The translations under genes and the position numbers were made by a program. Shown piece by piece: positions 34,036 through 44,767 of a stretch of DNA of 64,000 nt. The stretch comes from Cyrtodaria siliqua (lineage: Eukaryota > Mollusca > Bivalvia > Adapedonta > Hiatellidae), in the NCBI GenBank assembly GCA_037043455.1, contig JAWPHD010000134.1, positions 558,001-622,000 of the forward strand, written 5' to 3'. Within the stretch, counting starts at the first letter, position 1; every line of letters starts with the position of its first letter. The notes beneath the pieces are model-generated. The model was not told the origin of the DNA. It did no database searches and saw nothing but the letters and a program-made list of their open reading frames with translations.

Positions 34036-35244
34036 GCCACTAACAGATTCCGTATTTAAGCCATTGCACTATGGTGTTTAACAAAATGAACATCTCATTT
34101 CTCTTCATAACTCCATACCACTTTAGGATAAACAAAATATAATTCTGGTCCAAACCTTTTAGTCTTATATAATTAATTATTATTTACATCCAATACACCA
34201 CCATCTTGATTCTCTGCTTTACACTAGTTTGTTATACACAATTTGAATATTGCCAAATCATATTTAATATATTAGTTTAAAACATTTTATTCGGAATTTC
34301 CGTATTGATGCTTACCATCAATTGGGTACAACATACAGTAAAATAACTTGCTCCCCCGTTATAACTTATTTGACCCTTTTTATGCATGCGCGCAGTGTTT
34401 CGAAACACACCGTATTAGAAAATGAGGTATTGAAACTTTTTTTTTATGGCAAAGTTTGCAAAGTTTATTTCTATTCTATTGATTTGATAGCGTAAGTGCC
34501 TTACTTAAAAGGCCCGAATACTTGGCCTACGTTTAAAGAAGACAGACTATTATGTCTTTATCTCGTGTTCTTAAGACGGACATGCATGCTATCCACGGAC
34601 AGAAACTTCAGTCAAATTGTTCCAGAAGAAAAATATTGTCATTTGCCATTATGTTCCAATTTAGAAATACTCTGCCAATGCAGAGGGAAACAAACCAGTT
34701 ATTTTCTAGTAAATGGATTCTTAAAATGGAAAACGGCTTATAACAGAACGGTCATAACTTGATTATTGAAACCCATTTCTCGTAAAAGTATATTGAGATT
34801 GAAATAAACGTAAAAATATTGTCAATTTCGTATTTGTTTCCACGGAACTGTACATTATAATTGACGAGAGCTTTTGATGTCGAGAATTTCTCTTAACCAC
34901 ATATATATTGATTTTGGCTTATTGATTTTTAATCGACAGATCTAGAGAAATGACACTATGTGTAAACGCGGACCTGTGTCGCCATTATCTCAGTGGGGAA
35001 TACGAATAGTTACTTTGCAAAATGATATTACCAATGTATTTACAAATAACAGGCAGCCGTCTTCAGGACGAATAACGATCGCTGGTTTTAGCCTTTTATT
35101 TTATTTTAAACGAGATAAAACATTTATACGTCTATATACTATCGTCTGTCGGTAAAACAACACTTTAATGTAAGTTGTTTGATTTTAAGATGAAGAACTG
35201 GTCACTAATAGCCATACCATATTTGATTGTTCCCTCGTGTTATT
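34036..35244. other. No gene recognised
   Basis: AT-rich. The open frames at 34496-34762 (88 codons) and 34958-35155 have no recognisable family or supporting splice signals. Confidence 0.4.
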
Positions 35245-35245
35245 A

Positions 35246-36291
35246 TCATATACCTATCACAGAGTTCTTGATTTACAGACAATATACCTGATGTAATCCC
35301 CATATACCTGTCACAGAGTTCTTGATTTACAGACAATATACCTGATGTAATTCCCATATGCCTGTTACAGCGTGCTTGATTTACAGACAATATCCCTCAT
35401 GCAGTCCACATATACCTGTCACAGAGTGCTTGATTTACAGACAATATACATCATGTAATCGCCTTATACCTGTCACAGAGTGCTTGATTTACAGACAGTG
35501 GACATCATGTAATCTCCATATGCCTGTCACAGCGTGCTTGATTTACAGACAATATCCCTCGTAACCCCAATAGGCCTGTCACAGAGTTCTTGATTTACAG
35601 ACAATATACCTGAGGTAATCCCCATATGCCTGTTACAGCGTGCTTGATTTACAGACAATAGCCCTCATGCAATCCCCATATACCTGTCACAGAGTGCTTG
35701 ATTTACAGACAATAGCCCTCATACAATCCTGATATACCTGTCACAGCGTGCTTATTTACAGAAAATAGCCCTCATGCAATCTATATATGCCTGTCACAGA
35801 CTGCTTAATTTACAGACAATAGCCCTCATGCAATTCCCCTGATACCTGTCACAGAGTGCTTGACTTACAGACAATATACCTAATGTAATCCCCAAATATC
35901 TGTCACAGATTGCTTGATTTACAGACAATAGCCCTCATCCAATCCTCATATACTTGTCACAGAGGGCTTGATATAAAGACACTAGCCCTCAAGGCCTGTC
36001 ACAGAGTCCAATCCTCATATACTTGTCACAGAGGGCTTGATATAAAGACACTAGCCCTCATAGGCCTGTCACAGAGTGCTTGATTTACAGGCAATATACC
36101 TGATGCAATCCCAACATACCTGTAACAGAGGAGATCTTGATTTACAGACAATATACATGATGTAATCCCCATATAGCTGTCACAGAGTGCTTGATTTACA
36201 GACAATAACATCATGCAATTGTCATATACCTGTCACAGAGTGCTTGATTTACAGACAATATACCTCATGCAATCCCCATTTACCTGTCAAT
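35246..36291. repeat. 54-bp minisatellite (~20 units)
   Basis: Units of about 54 bp around cctgtcacagagtgcttgat plus ttacagacaatatacc, with substitutions and small indels. One duplicated sub-block lies near 35940-36055. A multiple of 3 in length, it gives only short open frames. Confidence 0.95.
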
Positions 36292-36298
36292 ACAGATA

Positions 36299-36558
36299 CT
36301 AGTAGTATAGAAACCAGGGGTTCCGGCGCAGTGTTTTCTCCCTTGGTACCCCTCCCCCAATGAACATATGGCAAATTTGCGTGTTGCGGCATGCAAAACA
36401 AGTTAAAACCACCAGGAACAACTGATCGAAACAACTTTCAATCAGTTCCGAGCTGGGATGACGCTATGCTATCATGCTCCACCAACACACTTTAAAATTG
36501 GTTCTGCAAACACCTCCAGGGAATTCCGTACAATAACCCCTAGTTTCTATACTACTCG
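36299..36558. mobile_element. TA-flanked MITE (260 bp)
   Basis: The ends are inverted over 24 bp with two mismatches: agtagtatagaaac then caggggtt on the left, aacccctagtttctatacta at the right. TA dinucleotides flank both ends (36297-36298, 36559-36560), as expected for Tc1/mariner-type insertion. The element sits at the right edge of the 54-bp array. No ORF. Confidence 0.75.
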
Positions 36559-36963
36559 TAGCAGCAGTGCAATAAGAGGACAATAAACCTCAAAGCTGCT
36601 ACTCATGTTTCAAACCCGAAGGGTAACGTTCCAACATGATTACAAAACAAGGTCAAGTATCTCGGCGCGTCGAAGTACTGTACTTATCCGACCCCTTCAA
36701 CATATTTTAATACGATCGAACAAAGTCGGAAGGAACATGGCAATCATCCTCGTCGTGGCTATTGAAAAGAAATCTGCTTTTAGACCTATATATCAATTTA
36801 TTTTTTATTTTTATATATCTTTCCAAAAGCACTGTGCCATGCTCATGTATGTTACATTAACGGCTGCACGACTTCATTTTTAAGCTGCAGCGCACAGCCG
36901 TTAATGTGTTTAGCCTGGTTTCAATTAGGCAATCTGCGTTTCTGCTCATCTCGCAATCCATTT

Positions 36964-37115
36964 GCGGCATGCAAAACAAGTTAAAACCACCAAGAACAAC
37001 TGATCGAAACAACATTCAATCAGTTCCGAGCTGGGATGACGCTATGCTATCATGCCCCACCAACAAATTTTAAAACTGGTTCTGCAAACCCCTCCAAGGA
37101 AATCTGTTCAATGGC
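36964..37115. mobile_element. Second, end-less copy of the 36.3-kb MITE interior
   Basis: gcggcatgcaaaacaagtta through gaacaactgatcgaaacaac to gttctgcaaacccctcca repeats 36387-36520 at roughly 90 percent identity by eye, same orientation, without the terminal repeats. Between the two copies (36559-36963) is a 92-codon open frame of no recognised family. Confidence 0.75.
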
Positions 37116-38160
37116 CCTGACTCCTCCACAAACGTCACCAGAACTCCATACCGAAACGAAACGCAGAGATACACCTGAAGTTTGGCAAATTATCTTACTG
37201 GCACATCTTAGGAAGGAATTATCTGAGCAGCTGCAACCTAAGTTTGCCAGTAAGAGAACTACACAGAAACACATCTACTAGGTGCCATAATTGCAGACTA
37301 ACAACAATTCAGCTAACAACTTTAACTTTACCAGGCACAACCGGGCACTCACAGGCACACGACCAATTATATTATATACCGGTCGCTCTCATATACTGTA
37401 CACTCAGCAACATGACTTTAAAACGGGTACTCGAATGTGCATAATGGCAATAACAACTTAAAATCATTGTTCGTAATTCTAATTAGCACCGTATTGTGAT
37501 AAAATATGGTAAATTAATCATGTTAGTAATAATAGCATTAATATTTGCTTTAATTTTGTAAAAATACTTTTAAATATTAATTAAAACACTCATTTACCAT
37601 AAAATTAAAGTAAAACTTATTTTTTTAACCGCCATATTGAAAAAATACCTAGAGATATAACCCCGTATTAATTTACCATAAAATGAAATTAGGAGTTTTT
37701 TTCTCTTTGACTATACTATTTGGAGCCTGGTGTAATGTGGCTAGCCAGAACAGCAACTCGAGAGGGAAACGAGATTCGCCACTACAACACAAAAAGCGAT
37801 GCAGACAATAGTTATCGTTTTTGAAAAAGAAATTGTTTGCTTTTAGACCTAATTAATAGTGTATACCAATATATCAAGTTTTAATTTTTTAAGCTTGCTT
37901 TTATTTCCTTTTACCATTTTTAATATATCAAACAAACTCAACTGATAATTTCTTAAATTTTATACATTTGTGTAAATTGTCAACACTTATCACATTTTGT
38001 TGCAAGGTTTTTAGTATCTGTTAACAAGTTATGATACTTAGTTTTTAATTGTTCGAAACTTGTTTGTCATTTATGTACACCATTTATAATATTATATAAT
38101 TTTATTTCTTTATACGCGCTTTGAATTGCTTGATGTTTTGAATATCGTTAATCGGTACCA
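37116..38160. other. No gene recognised
   Basis: AT-rich, with aatttaccataaaat words repeated near 37594 and 37671. No domain is seen in short frames. Confidence 0.4.
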
Positions 38161-38164
38161 AATA

Positions 38165-39065
38165 TTAAAATCCCCATTACAACCTTTCCCTTTAACTAAT
38201 GCTTGTTGCTTTTTATAATCACGCCATATTACGTTTTCAATTCTGAATATTTCTTGCTTTGCTTTTATCATTTCCAATTCATAGAAGCTTCCATCAAGTT
38301 TTTGATTGTTTAAGTCTTATTTTGTATGTCACAGGATTTGCGTTTTGAACATCAATAACACAAATTTCTTCTGTCCAATTTGGAGTATAACCTTTCTCAA
38401 ACGTTCTTTAATATTTGCTGATCCGAAACTTGTCCCCAATTTTAAACTTAGGCAAAACTTTATTAATTTTCATTTTTCCACACATGTTGAAATATACCTC
38501 TCCTTTATTTTTCTCATCACTTGCTTCAGTTGGTGTCTTTTAATACTCCGATGTTTTGTGTTATTATACTTATCAACCATTTTTGTAGCACGTCTAAATA
38601 TGTATTTGTATTGTTTGCTGTAAAATATTTCCACATCCTCTCCTTTAATGTCAGGTTAAACTGTTCAATTACTACAGCTTTTTCGAAATTAAAAGTTTGA
38701 TACATTTTAATATTATTATCAAGAAATTGCTTAAACGTCTTGTTATAAAATCTACACCCTGGTCAACCCAAAGAAATTTACATTGTCTTCCTGCGCTTAT
38801 AATTTTTTGAAACGCTTTGGTAATTTCTATACCAGTTTTATTTGGAACAGGAATAACCCAAACAAATTTAATAAATACATCAATAACAGTGAGTAGGTAT
38901 TTTACACATTTATTATATTTTGAAAACGATTGAATATCAACTAAATCAGCCGACCATATTTTATAAATTTCATTAACAATCACGCGGCGTTGAGTGAACT
39001 TTCTACGTATGGGCTTAAGTAGCTCGTCGGCCAAGCTATCCGTCCATCTCGACGCCCTGTCTTGT
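38165..39065 (-). pseudogene. Maverick/Polinton integrase (rve core) pseudogene
   Basis: The longest frame (38672-39034, 120 codons) reads as the N-terminal half of a retroviral-type integrase core. WSADLVDIQ contains the first catalytic Asp, LLTVIDVF follows, and LWVDQG contains the second Asp. Downstream to about 38165, other frames show KYNNTKH-like and GYTPNWTEE-like text typical of the core end and the C-terminal chromodomain-like region, so several frameshifts separate the halves. The catalytic Glu was not located with certainty. In an intact element this enzyme inserts the DNA into the chromosome. The open plus-strand frame at 38306-38623 is an antisense shadow. Confidence 0.75.
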
Positions 39066-39159
39066 TTTTTGATGCTCCGAGTCCGAGTTTATATTTTGTA
39101 CCAATTATCGGTTTAACAATTAAGTTTTTAGTATTTTTTTCTCAAATGATTTGGATTAG

Positions 39160-39485
39160 CTCGTTTGAAAACCAGTCTGCATGCTTTTATCACACATTGG
39201 TTTATTACTAGGACTTTCTTCATAACAGTAATCATGCTCTTTACAAATAGCATCTAATTCTGCTGATTCTCGCTATCAAGTGGGTTGCCCGGACCGCAAT
39301 ATTTATAACCCCTTTTTAGGTAACAGAGGGAGTAATGCTTTATGAATATCAATACGTTCTCCTTGTGTACTTTTAACAAACTGTGATTTAGTAATATCCC
39401 GCAAGAAAAGCATGTTGCTTTTAACATTATCCTACCATTTTTTGCTAGAATATTCTGAGGATTGACATTTTCTATAATCATCTTT
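39160..39485 (-). pseudogene. Phospholipase A2-like domain pseudogene
   Basis: The minus frame 39254-39481 contains GYKYCGPGNPLDS, the calcium-loop signature of parvovirus-type and related viral PLA2 domains. In a different frame just downstream (39190-39250) is the helix with the catalytic pair, CKEHDYCYEE (HD at 39231-39236), so a frameshift separates the two halves. A second shift lies upstream of the CGPG motif. In virions such domains help breach endosomal membranes; that is known for parvoviruses and is an inference for this element. The position between protease and integrase relics supports it being part of the Maverick. Confidence 0.7.
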
Positions 39486-39559
39486 TCTTTAACGCAGTTT
39501 ATATAAAATATGATTAGATCAAATATGATTTTATGATGTTTTCATTTTCCATATGTTTG

Positions 39560-39945
39560 TAAGGTTTCAATATTTTGTAAAGAATATCATAAATCTTATT
39601 TCCGTCTTGAATAAAAAAAAAACCATAAATACCCACACAGTACACTTGTTTTATCTTGTTACAGATAGTGTTGTATTTCATATCAGGTATGTAAGTTAAA
39701 ACTTCTTTTGGTGGACTTAGATCAAACGGATCAAACTAATAATTATCGTATTAGCAAGTCCAGTGTGTACCTGGTCCAGTAAAATCATCAAGAATAATAC
39801 CGCATTCTTGTTTATTTTGTTTTGTCGTTAATCTGTTCTTGCTAAACACTCTCCTGAAGTTTTTAATACCCAACTGCTTAACCCATTTCATTGTATCTAA
39901 GTTAGAGATAGGCTCGTTTTTGAAAATCAACTTTTTTTACGAATG
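39560..39945 (-). pseudogene. Adenain-like maturation protease pseudogene
   Basis: The frame beginning near 39945 contains NEPISNLDTMKWVKQLGIKN, then FTGPGTHW (39760-39777) with the catalytic His of adenovirus/Maverick cysteine proteases, followed closely by a stop. Text resembling the rest of the enzyme, with FDPFDLSPPKEVLTYIP, continues in a shifted frame. The Cys-containing C-terminal helix is not intact. In Mavericks this protease is thought to process capsid proteins. The first ATG in the frame is at 39891, but conserved text starts upstream. Confidence 0.7.
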
Positions 39946-39979
39946 GCATACTTCTTTATGGCCTGATTTGCGAATCTAC

Positions 39980-40369
39980 TTATAAACCGTTTCCACGGTC
40001 AACTCCTAATCTATTCCCTTTTCTGCCTACTTGCAAACCTTTTCCCGTCAAGCCACTATTAAAAGATCCAATTAAAGGAATTCCTAATGATGCGAGTAGT
40101 CCAAAAATTCCTCCGTTTTGTTGTTGTTGCCTTGTCAGTTTAATAGGGCAACAACCTTTAGACCTCGTTATCGTATTTCTTTTTGATGGTGTTAATGCAT
40201 CAGATTCAAGTAGTGCTTGTTGTTTATCACTAGGGATAGTTACCATTCCATTTTCGAATAATTTACCGATTTCAGTACATGCCAAACTGCTAAGTGCTCC
40301 AGTTGCTAGTGGTGCCAATACCTTCGGAACAAATCTAGCAACAGTTGGTAATATTTTGTTAGTCAACAA
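39980..40369 (-). CDS. Gly-rich hydrophobic Maverick protein (minor virion/core candidate)
   Basis: Uninterrupted minus-strand ORF of 129 codons with ATG at 40367-40369. The N-terminal 35 residues are a hydrophobic, Pro/Ala-rich helix (VARFVPKVLAPLATGALSSL). The middle is polar with KRNTITRSKGC, then Gln-rich (LTRQQQQNGG), then a second hydrophobic Gly-rich helix (IFGLLASLGIPLIGSF), ending basic (GKGLQVGRKGNR). This pattern of hydrophobic segments plus a basic Gly-rich tail is usual for a small Maverick/Polinton protein encoded beside the protease, often compared with adenovirus pVI/pX-type virion proteins. The function is an inference. It is the least damaged gene of the element, but whether it is full length is unknown. 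Expression is unlikely given the state of the neighbours. Confidence 0.55.
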   Translation of the reverse strand: MLTNKILPTVARFVPKVLAPLATGALSSLACTEIGKLFENGMVTIPSDKQQALLESDALTPSKRNTITRSKGCCPIKLTRQQQQNGGIFGLLASLGIPLIGSFNSGLTGKGLQVGRKGNRLGVDRGNGL

Positions 40370-40639
40370 ACCAGACCAGCTAATGCTCCCAAAAAGCCTC
40401 CATTTTTTATCTCATTTGCGATTTTGATATATTTATGTCTAACCCATGTCCATTTTCCATAGCCTTGTTAATGTTTTTAATTTGAGTTGCTGTCAACAAC
40501 AAAGGAAATCCCCGGTTAGTTGGTTATTTTTTAACCTTAGTGTTATTTCGCACCTGTATTCATATGCTTTTGCTAAACTCTGTTTTGGACCAGCTGTTAA
40601 ATGTACTGAATAATTTTGTAAGTAAAATATTATAAGTTA

Positions 40640-41102
40640 GATTAAACTATAACTAATTCATTTCCAATAGTATCGATAACTTCATTTTCCTCATACAAGA
40701 CCAAAGCATAAACTTTAAAGTACAAATGTTTCCTGTTCGACTTTTATACTTATTTTTATATCTAGCAGTAGGAAGGGTATTTAATCTATATCGCAGATTT
40801 AGTTGTTTCGGATCAATACTGACTTCATCACCCTTGTAACTTAAATCGAAATATATCATTTCGAAAAGAGTTTTAAAATTAATCGCATTTAGCATAGTTC
40901 CGGTGTGTTTATCATTTTGTTTGTAAGAATAATTAATAACACCTCTGAATATTCGTATAATGTTATCATAATTGTATTCGATTTCTGGGTAATATACACC
41001 ATTTCCAACTTTCAGTCTGGCTGATTGTAAATATCAATTAGCATCAGCGTCATTCAGTTTAAAAGTATCTAAAAGGTGAGGATTTTGTGCTTGAGAAAAC
41101 TT
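40640..41102 (-). pseudogene. Major capsid protein relic, C-terminal part
   Basis: Minus-strand text in several frames: DTFKLNDADAN near 41060, LKVGNGVYYPEIEYN near 41000, NDKHTGTMLNAINF near 40905 and IYFDLSYKGDEVSIDPKQLN to 40790. A frame shift near 40735 leads to a C-terminus ending NELVIV-stop near 40640. I recall this order from Maverick/Polinton double-jelly-roll capsid proteins. The 80-codon ORF 40653-40895 is one piece. The gene is cut at 41102 by a retroelement tail. Confidence 0.6.
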
Positions 41103-41277
41103 TTGTCTGAACCCCCAGTGGCCTACTTTGCCACTGACCGTTCCAAGGCGGTAGCCCTATTGTCAAACCTTCTGTGTTTGTGATGTCGTTTGTATTTATT
41201 ATTACTTTTGCCTTCTTGTTTGTCTGTTTGCGTGTTTGTTTCTGTGTTTTGTGGTTGACTGTCCTCCTTGAGTACTA
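41103..41277 (+). mobile_element. Short retroelement 3' tail inserted in capsid gene
   Basis: aacccccagtggc, gccactgaccgttccaaggc, tagccctattgtcaa and the tgtgtttgtgatgtcg...tttttat tail match the end of the copy at 62.7-63.7 kb and, reversed, 41745-41815. Capsid-like coding text resumes on both sides. The inserted piece is only about 175 bp. Confidence 0.75.
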
Positions 41278-41462
41278 CTTTCCCCGTCCGATCTTTTTAT
41301 ATTTCTTTGCAAATACACAAAAACATGTTTGGGCTTTTTTAACATCAGCCGTTATTCTAAATACCGATTCTGTTTGTTGAGAACTTCCGCTTTCTTGTAT
41401 TATTTCTCGGAGATAAGTCCATTGTGTTGGTGTCATGTAACTGGACATAACATAGACTAAAC
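41278..41462 (-). pseudogene. Major capsid protein relic, middle part
   Basis: The minus frame reads TPTQWTYLREIIQESGS and ESVFRITADVKKAQTCF, blocks I associate with the middle of the Maverick double-jelly-roll capsid protein. It lies between two retroelement insertions and is collinear with the pieces at 42848-43470 and 40640-41102, so all three were one gene. ORFs of 60-82 codons extending left of it read into the retroelement tails. Confidence 0.6.
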
Positions 41463-42847
41463 ATAAGTATAAAAGTCGAACAGAAAATGTAGCTTTCACA
41501 GAACACAGTAAACACCACAACACTCAAAAGGACAAACATGAATGGCAGTGTTAATAAAGAATAAAGGCATATGACGTCACAAACACAGAAAGGTTCCCTT
41601 TTGTCAACCCTTTTGTGTTTGTGATGTCGTATTTGGACTTTTATTAATTTTTCACTTTATTCTTTGTTTCTGTGTGTGTTTGTGGTTGACTGTCGTCCTT
41701 GAATGCTGCGTTTCCTGTTCGATTTTTATATCTATATTGACAATAGGGCTGCCACCTTGGAACGGTCAGTGGCACAAAATACCGGTGGGGGTTAAAACCA
41801 GGTTCTAGGGTGCACCAAACCTCACACTTACCCTACTTCATCCCAATAAAACGGGACAGAGTAAATAAAGAAATCCTCGCAATGAACTATTCTCTAACCA
41901 ACAAGACAGCATTAATAGCTATATAAAACACAAAGATGCTCCTGCTTTTATAAATAATAAAAAAAACAATAGTCTAGAAAGCCACAAAGAAGGTACTCAC
42001 TGACTTGTCAGAAGCCAGAGCAACAAGAGAATAAACCACTGAGGGCACGACAATACAAGATTGCAGACAAACATCAAACGTCACCGTGCCTTTGGGCTTT
42101 AAGTAGACGTCATCATAAGGTCCAAAGCCTGTCCGGTCAACGCACAATTAAAGAGGAAAGCATAGTGGCGAACTGTAAATTGGTCCACCACTGAGCATGC
42201 AGTGCGTTGCAAAATGATAGGGTCATAACCTCTTTTGATAAACAGTTTAACAAGTTGAAAAAAGAAAGTATGAAAGTGATCATGACCAAGGATCTTACGA
42301 AGTTTGTAAATCACGTCACAATAGGAGTCAGGTTCGCAGAAGAGTTCTTAAATGACTATGATACGTATGTTTTACGAAGTTTATGGTAACGATAGCCCTC
42401 ATGGAGTAGCTTTTTAGTTATACAAACATTACGAATATTAAACTCGAGTACAAGCTCTAGAAAAACGAATAAGTTGAGTCACAGAGATCCCATAACAAGT
42501 TTCTCGGGGAACATATATCAATATAATTAACAATATCAAAATTAAAATCATCATAGATGTTGCAAATTATTTCACCGTTTTCAATAGAGAGATGTAAATC
42601 GAGAAAGGAAGCGTTAATATCAGAAATATTAGCTTTGTTAAGCTGAAGTTCTTTAGGGTATGTATTATTAACCATAGTAGAAAAGAAAAGGTTGTCAATG
42701 TTCAACATGTCATCCAGATACCGAGAGGTGTCATTAAAGCCTTCAGTAACATCTGTCTGGGTATCTGGTGAAAGACTAAAAACCATCTAGGTTCAATATC
42801 CACAAAACCAACAAGGCAACTACTCGGCCAGCAACATCCACTTGATT
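41463..42847 (-). mobile_element. Retroelement copy with inverted tail, inserted in capsid gene
   Basis: Minus-strand copy with RT C-terminal coding relics (42099-42786), a 3' UTR (41745-42090) containing the ccctagaacctggttttaac block, and an unusual end. The tail is first present inverted (plus orientation, 41590-41745) and then again in the expected orientation (41463-41585), making an imperfect palindrome about 280 bp long. The flanks are capsid-like coding sequence on both sides. Confidence 0.75.
42099..42786 (-). pseudogene. Reverse transcriptase C-terminal relic (RYLDD type)
   Basis: The upstream frame (42457-42786) carries RYLDDMLNIDN, the catalytic YxDD box with Leu at x, then LQLNKANISDINASFLDLHL and IYDDFNFDIVNYIDICSPRN. 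After a gap with frame breaks, the frame 42099-42314 continues with KLFIKRGYDPIILQRTACSV and FLFNC to TST-stop. It belongs to a reverse transcriptase family common in molluscs and cnidarians. I think it is Penelope-like but cannot prove the clade without a tree. The N-terminal fingers and palm are missing. The copy at 62713-63229 is homologous through FLDLHLSIENGE and the same C-terminus. Confidence 0.7.
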
Positions 42848-43470
42848 TGAAAAAAAATTAACACATCATCAGCCGTCAGTTGAAAGCTAATTTGAATTTG
42901 GTCTCGGGGTAGCATGTTTGTTTCCAAACTTTAGAAAAAGGAATATTTGTTTAATGGAATTATGGAGCTAACTGTTTGATTAGTTATGATTAATGCATGA
43001 CGAAGTTTAAACCCTATATTATGATCAGCTTAATCATCTCGAGATTCCGCTGCAGCTGTAGTGTCTAAAAATATTCGTTTGTTCCTAATGTTTTTGCATA
43101 CTCATCAGATATTTCAAGCAAACTTTTGACATTTACATATCTATGAAGATTATTTCCATCATAAACTATTTTTTTCATTTTTTTTTTTACATTTGATCAA
43201 TCAATAAAGCTGCGTTATTTATTAAAGCAATTCTATCAGCGTCTACAAAAGATGCCCCATCCAGAAGCTTGTTTACTTGAAAAGGTATTTTATGAAAAAT
43301 GCGTTATACCAATCAAAGTAAGAACTTCTGTCAGTTCTCTTGCTGCTCTGGCTTCATTTGTCTAGTATTATTTCCAGGTCTTGTTATAGGAGTTTCTAAT
43401 TGAATATGTACATGTTCATATTGGGTATTATAATTTTCACTTCAAAAGTTCTATATACTTTAAGTTGGAT
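42848..43470 (-). pseudogene. Major capsid protein relic, N-terminal part
   Basis: Fragments in shifting minus frames: IQLETPITRPGNNTRQ near 43400, IVYDGNNLHRYVNVKSLLEI near 43160-43110, YAKTLGTNEYF near 43085, IPLNKYSFF near 42950 and IQISFQLTADDVLIF near 42855. The series matches my recollection of the N-terminal half of Maverick/Polinton capsid proteins. Several stops and shifts are present. It is interrupted at about 42848 by the retroelement. Confidence 0.55.
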
Positions 43471-43689
43471 TAAGTTTTAATTAATCGTTTAATTCTTAGC
43501 GAATAATTATCTCCCCTTTTGGAAAGTAATCTATTATTTTTTTGTATTTCCGCTCCCAGAAAGTAATCTGTTAATTCTTGTATTTACACCTTCTACCATT
43601 TTATTATCACCTGCATCTTTTGCCACAGCTTCTGTTTTGCTATCAGCCTTTGTAAGTTCTTTTTTAAATTATTTCACCTTTTGGTTTAG

Positions 43690-43965
43690 GTTTTATTGGT
43701 GAAACTAATTCATCAGCAGCCATTTCCCCCACTTCATCACCAAGTTTTTAGACCCACTCTCCAGGATTTGTTTTCCAGCAGTCTCAAATGCCTTCTTACC
43801 TGCTGTTTTCACAGACTCACTAACTATATTTTTTGACGAACTTTTGAAACTATGTCGAATATACCAGCTCCACTTAATTTATCTACTTGAGTATAGGTTC
43901 CCGCACAAATGTCATAAACTTGTTTTAATAGTACCATATATAACTTATATGACATTACTTGTTTT
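43690..43965 (-). pseudogene. Maverick accessory virion-like relic
   Basis: Minus text with GAGIFDIVSK (about 43870), then in another frame SVKTAGKKAFETAGKQILES (about 43810-43755), an Ala/Gly/Lys-rich helical stretch. Position between two capsid relics and composition suggest a small virion protein gene. No function assigned. Confidence 0.4.
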
Positions 43966-44019
43966 AAGACAAATCGGAATGATGTGTGGACCCCATTCAG
44001 ATTAATAATTTTACCGGAG

Positions 44020-44640
44020 AAATCGGTAATTAGTAATTCTGTTAATAATATTTTTATTCACTTCACAGTACCAAACTCTTATCGGTTCGTCTTTAAAAAG
44101 ATATGACCTCATAAGGTCAGCTATGCTTATTTCATAAATAACATCCCCATATGATCCGTCAACAATATAATTACTTATCAAATCACAGTGAATATATAAA
44201 GTATCAATATAATTTGTTATGGTTGGTGTTACAGTTACAAACTTAGTTCCTCTAATAACCGCATCTTGTCAAAGCCAATTAAGATGTGAAAGTTTGACTG
44301 ACTTAAGTCAAGTGTGAACTTATTATGAATGGTAACTAAACATTTGAAACTTGATAAATCATATTCATATTGGAACAGTTGAGTCAGCAGTTATATCACC
44401 GTTTACAGCTAAAGTTTCTTTTATATAATTATCGATATCAGCATAACTATAATTCCCATTTTGAAAAATAATATCTTTCCAATCTGTTCCATTGAAATAC
44501 CTTATTACTTTGTTATTAAAATCCACACAAATGTTACACCACGAGTAAGTCATAGAATTAATATCATCAAGCCCAATAACGTATTGTTTGTTTTTGTTTA
44601 ATACCAATGGTCTGTCAAATACAGTTGTATCTACTTAAGT
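44020..44640 (-). pseudogene. Capsid/penton-like Maverick relic
   Basis: The 80-codon frame 44365-44607 begins MVLNKNKQYVIGLDDINSMT, followed by WCNICVDFNNKVIRYFNGTD and YSYADIDNYIKETL. Further text to about 44020 in other frames includes IDTLYIHCDLISNYIVDGSY and SIADLMRSYLFKDEPI. I have seen this series in Maverick-like ORFs of Hydra and molluscs, where it is probably a minor capsid or attachment protein. The assignment is recollection plus context. Broken by at least two frameshifts. Confidence 0.5.
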
Positions 44641-44767
44641 TTCATTATATATATATTAGTAGATACAATTAATTACCTTTGTAATACAGCTTAAATCTTG
44701 ACATTTCAAAATTAAAAACTTGCTTAGTGTCATGTTTTATGCTTGGAAAGATGGTCTAAAAATCAGT

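Noticed and set aside
35246..36291. 54-bp repeats considered as repeat-spacer array
   Set aside because: The whole 54-bp unit is repeated with scattered changes; there is no conserved repeat plus variable spacer pattern.
38306..38623. 105-codon plus-strand open frame
   Set aside because: It is antisense to the integrase relic, whose minus-strand translation has recognisable motifs.
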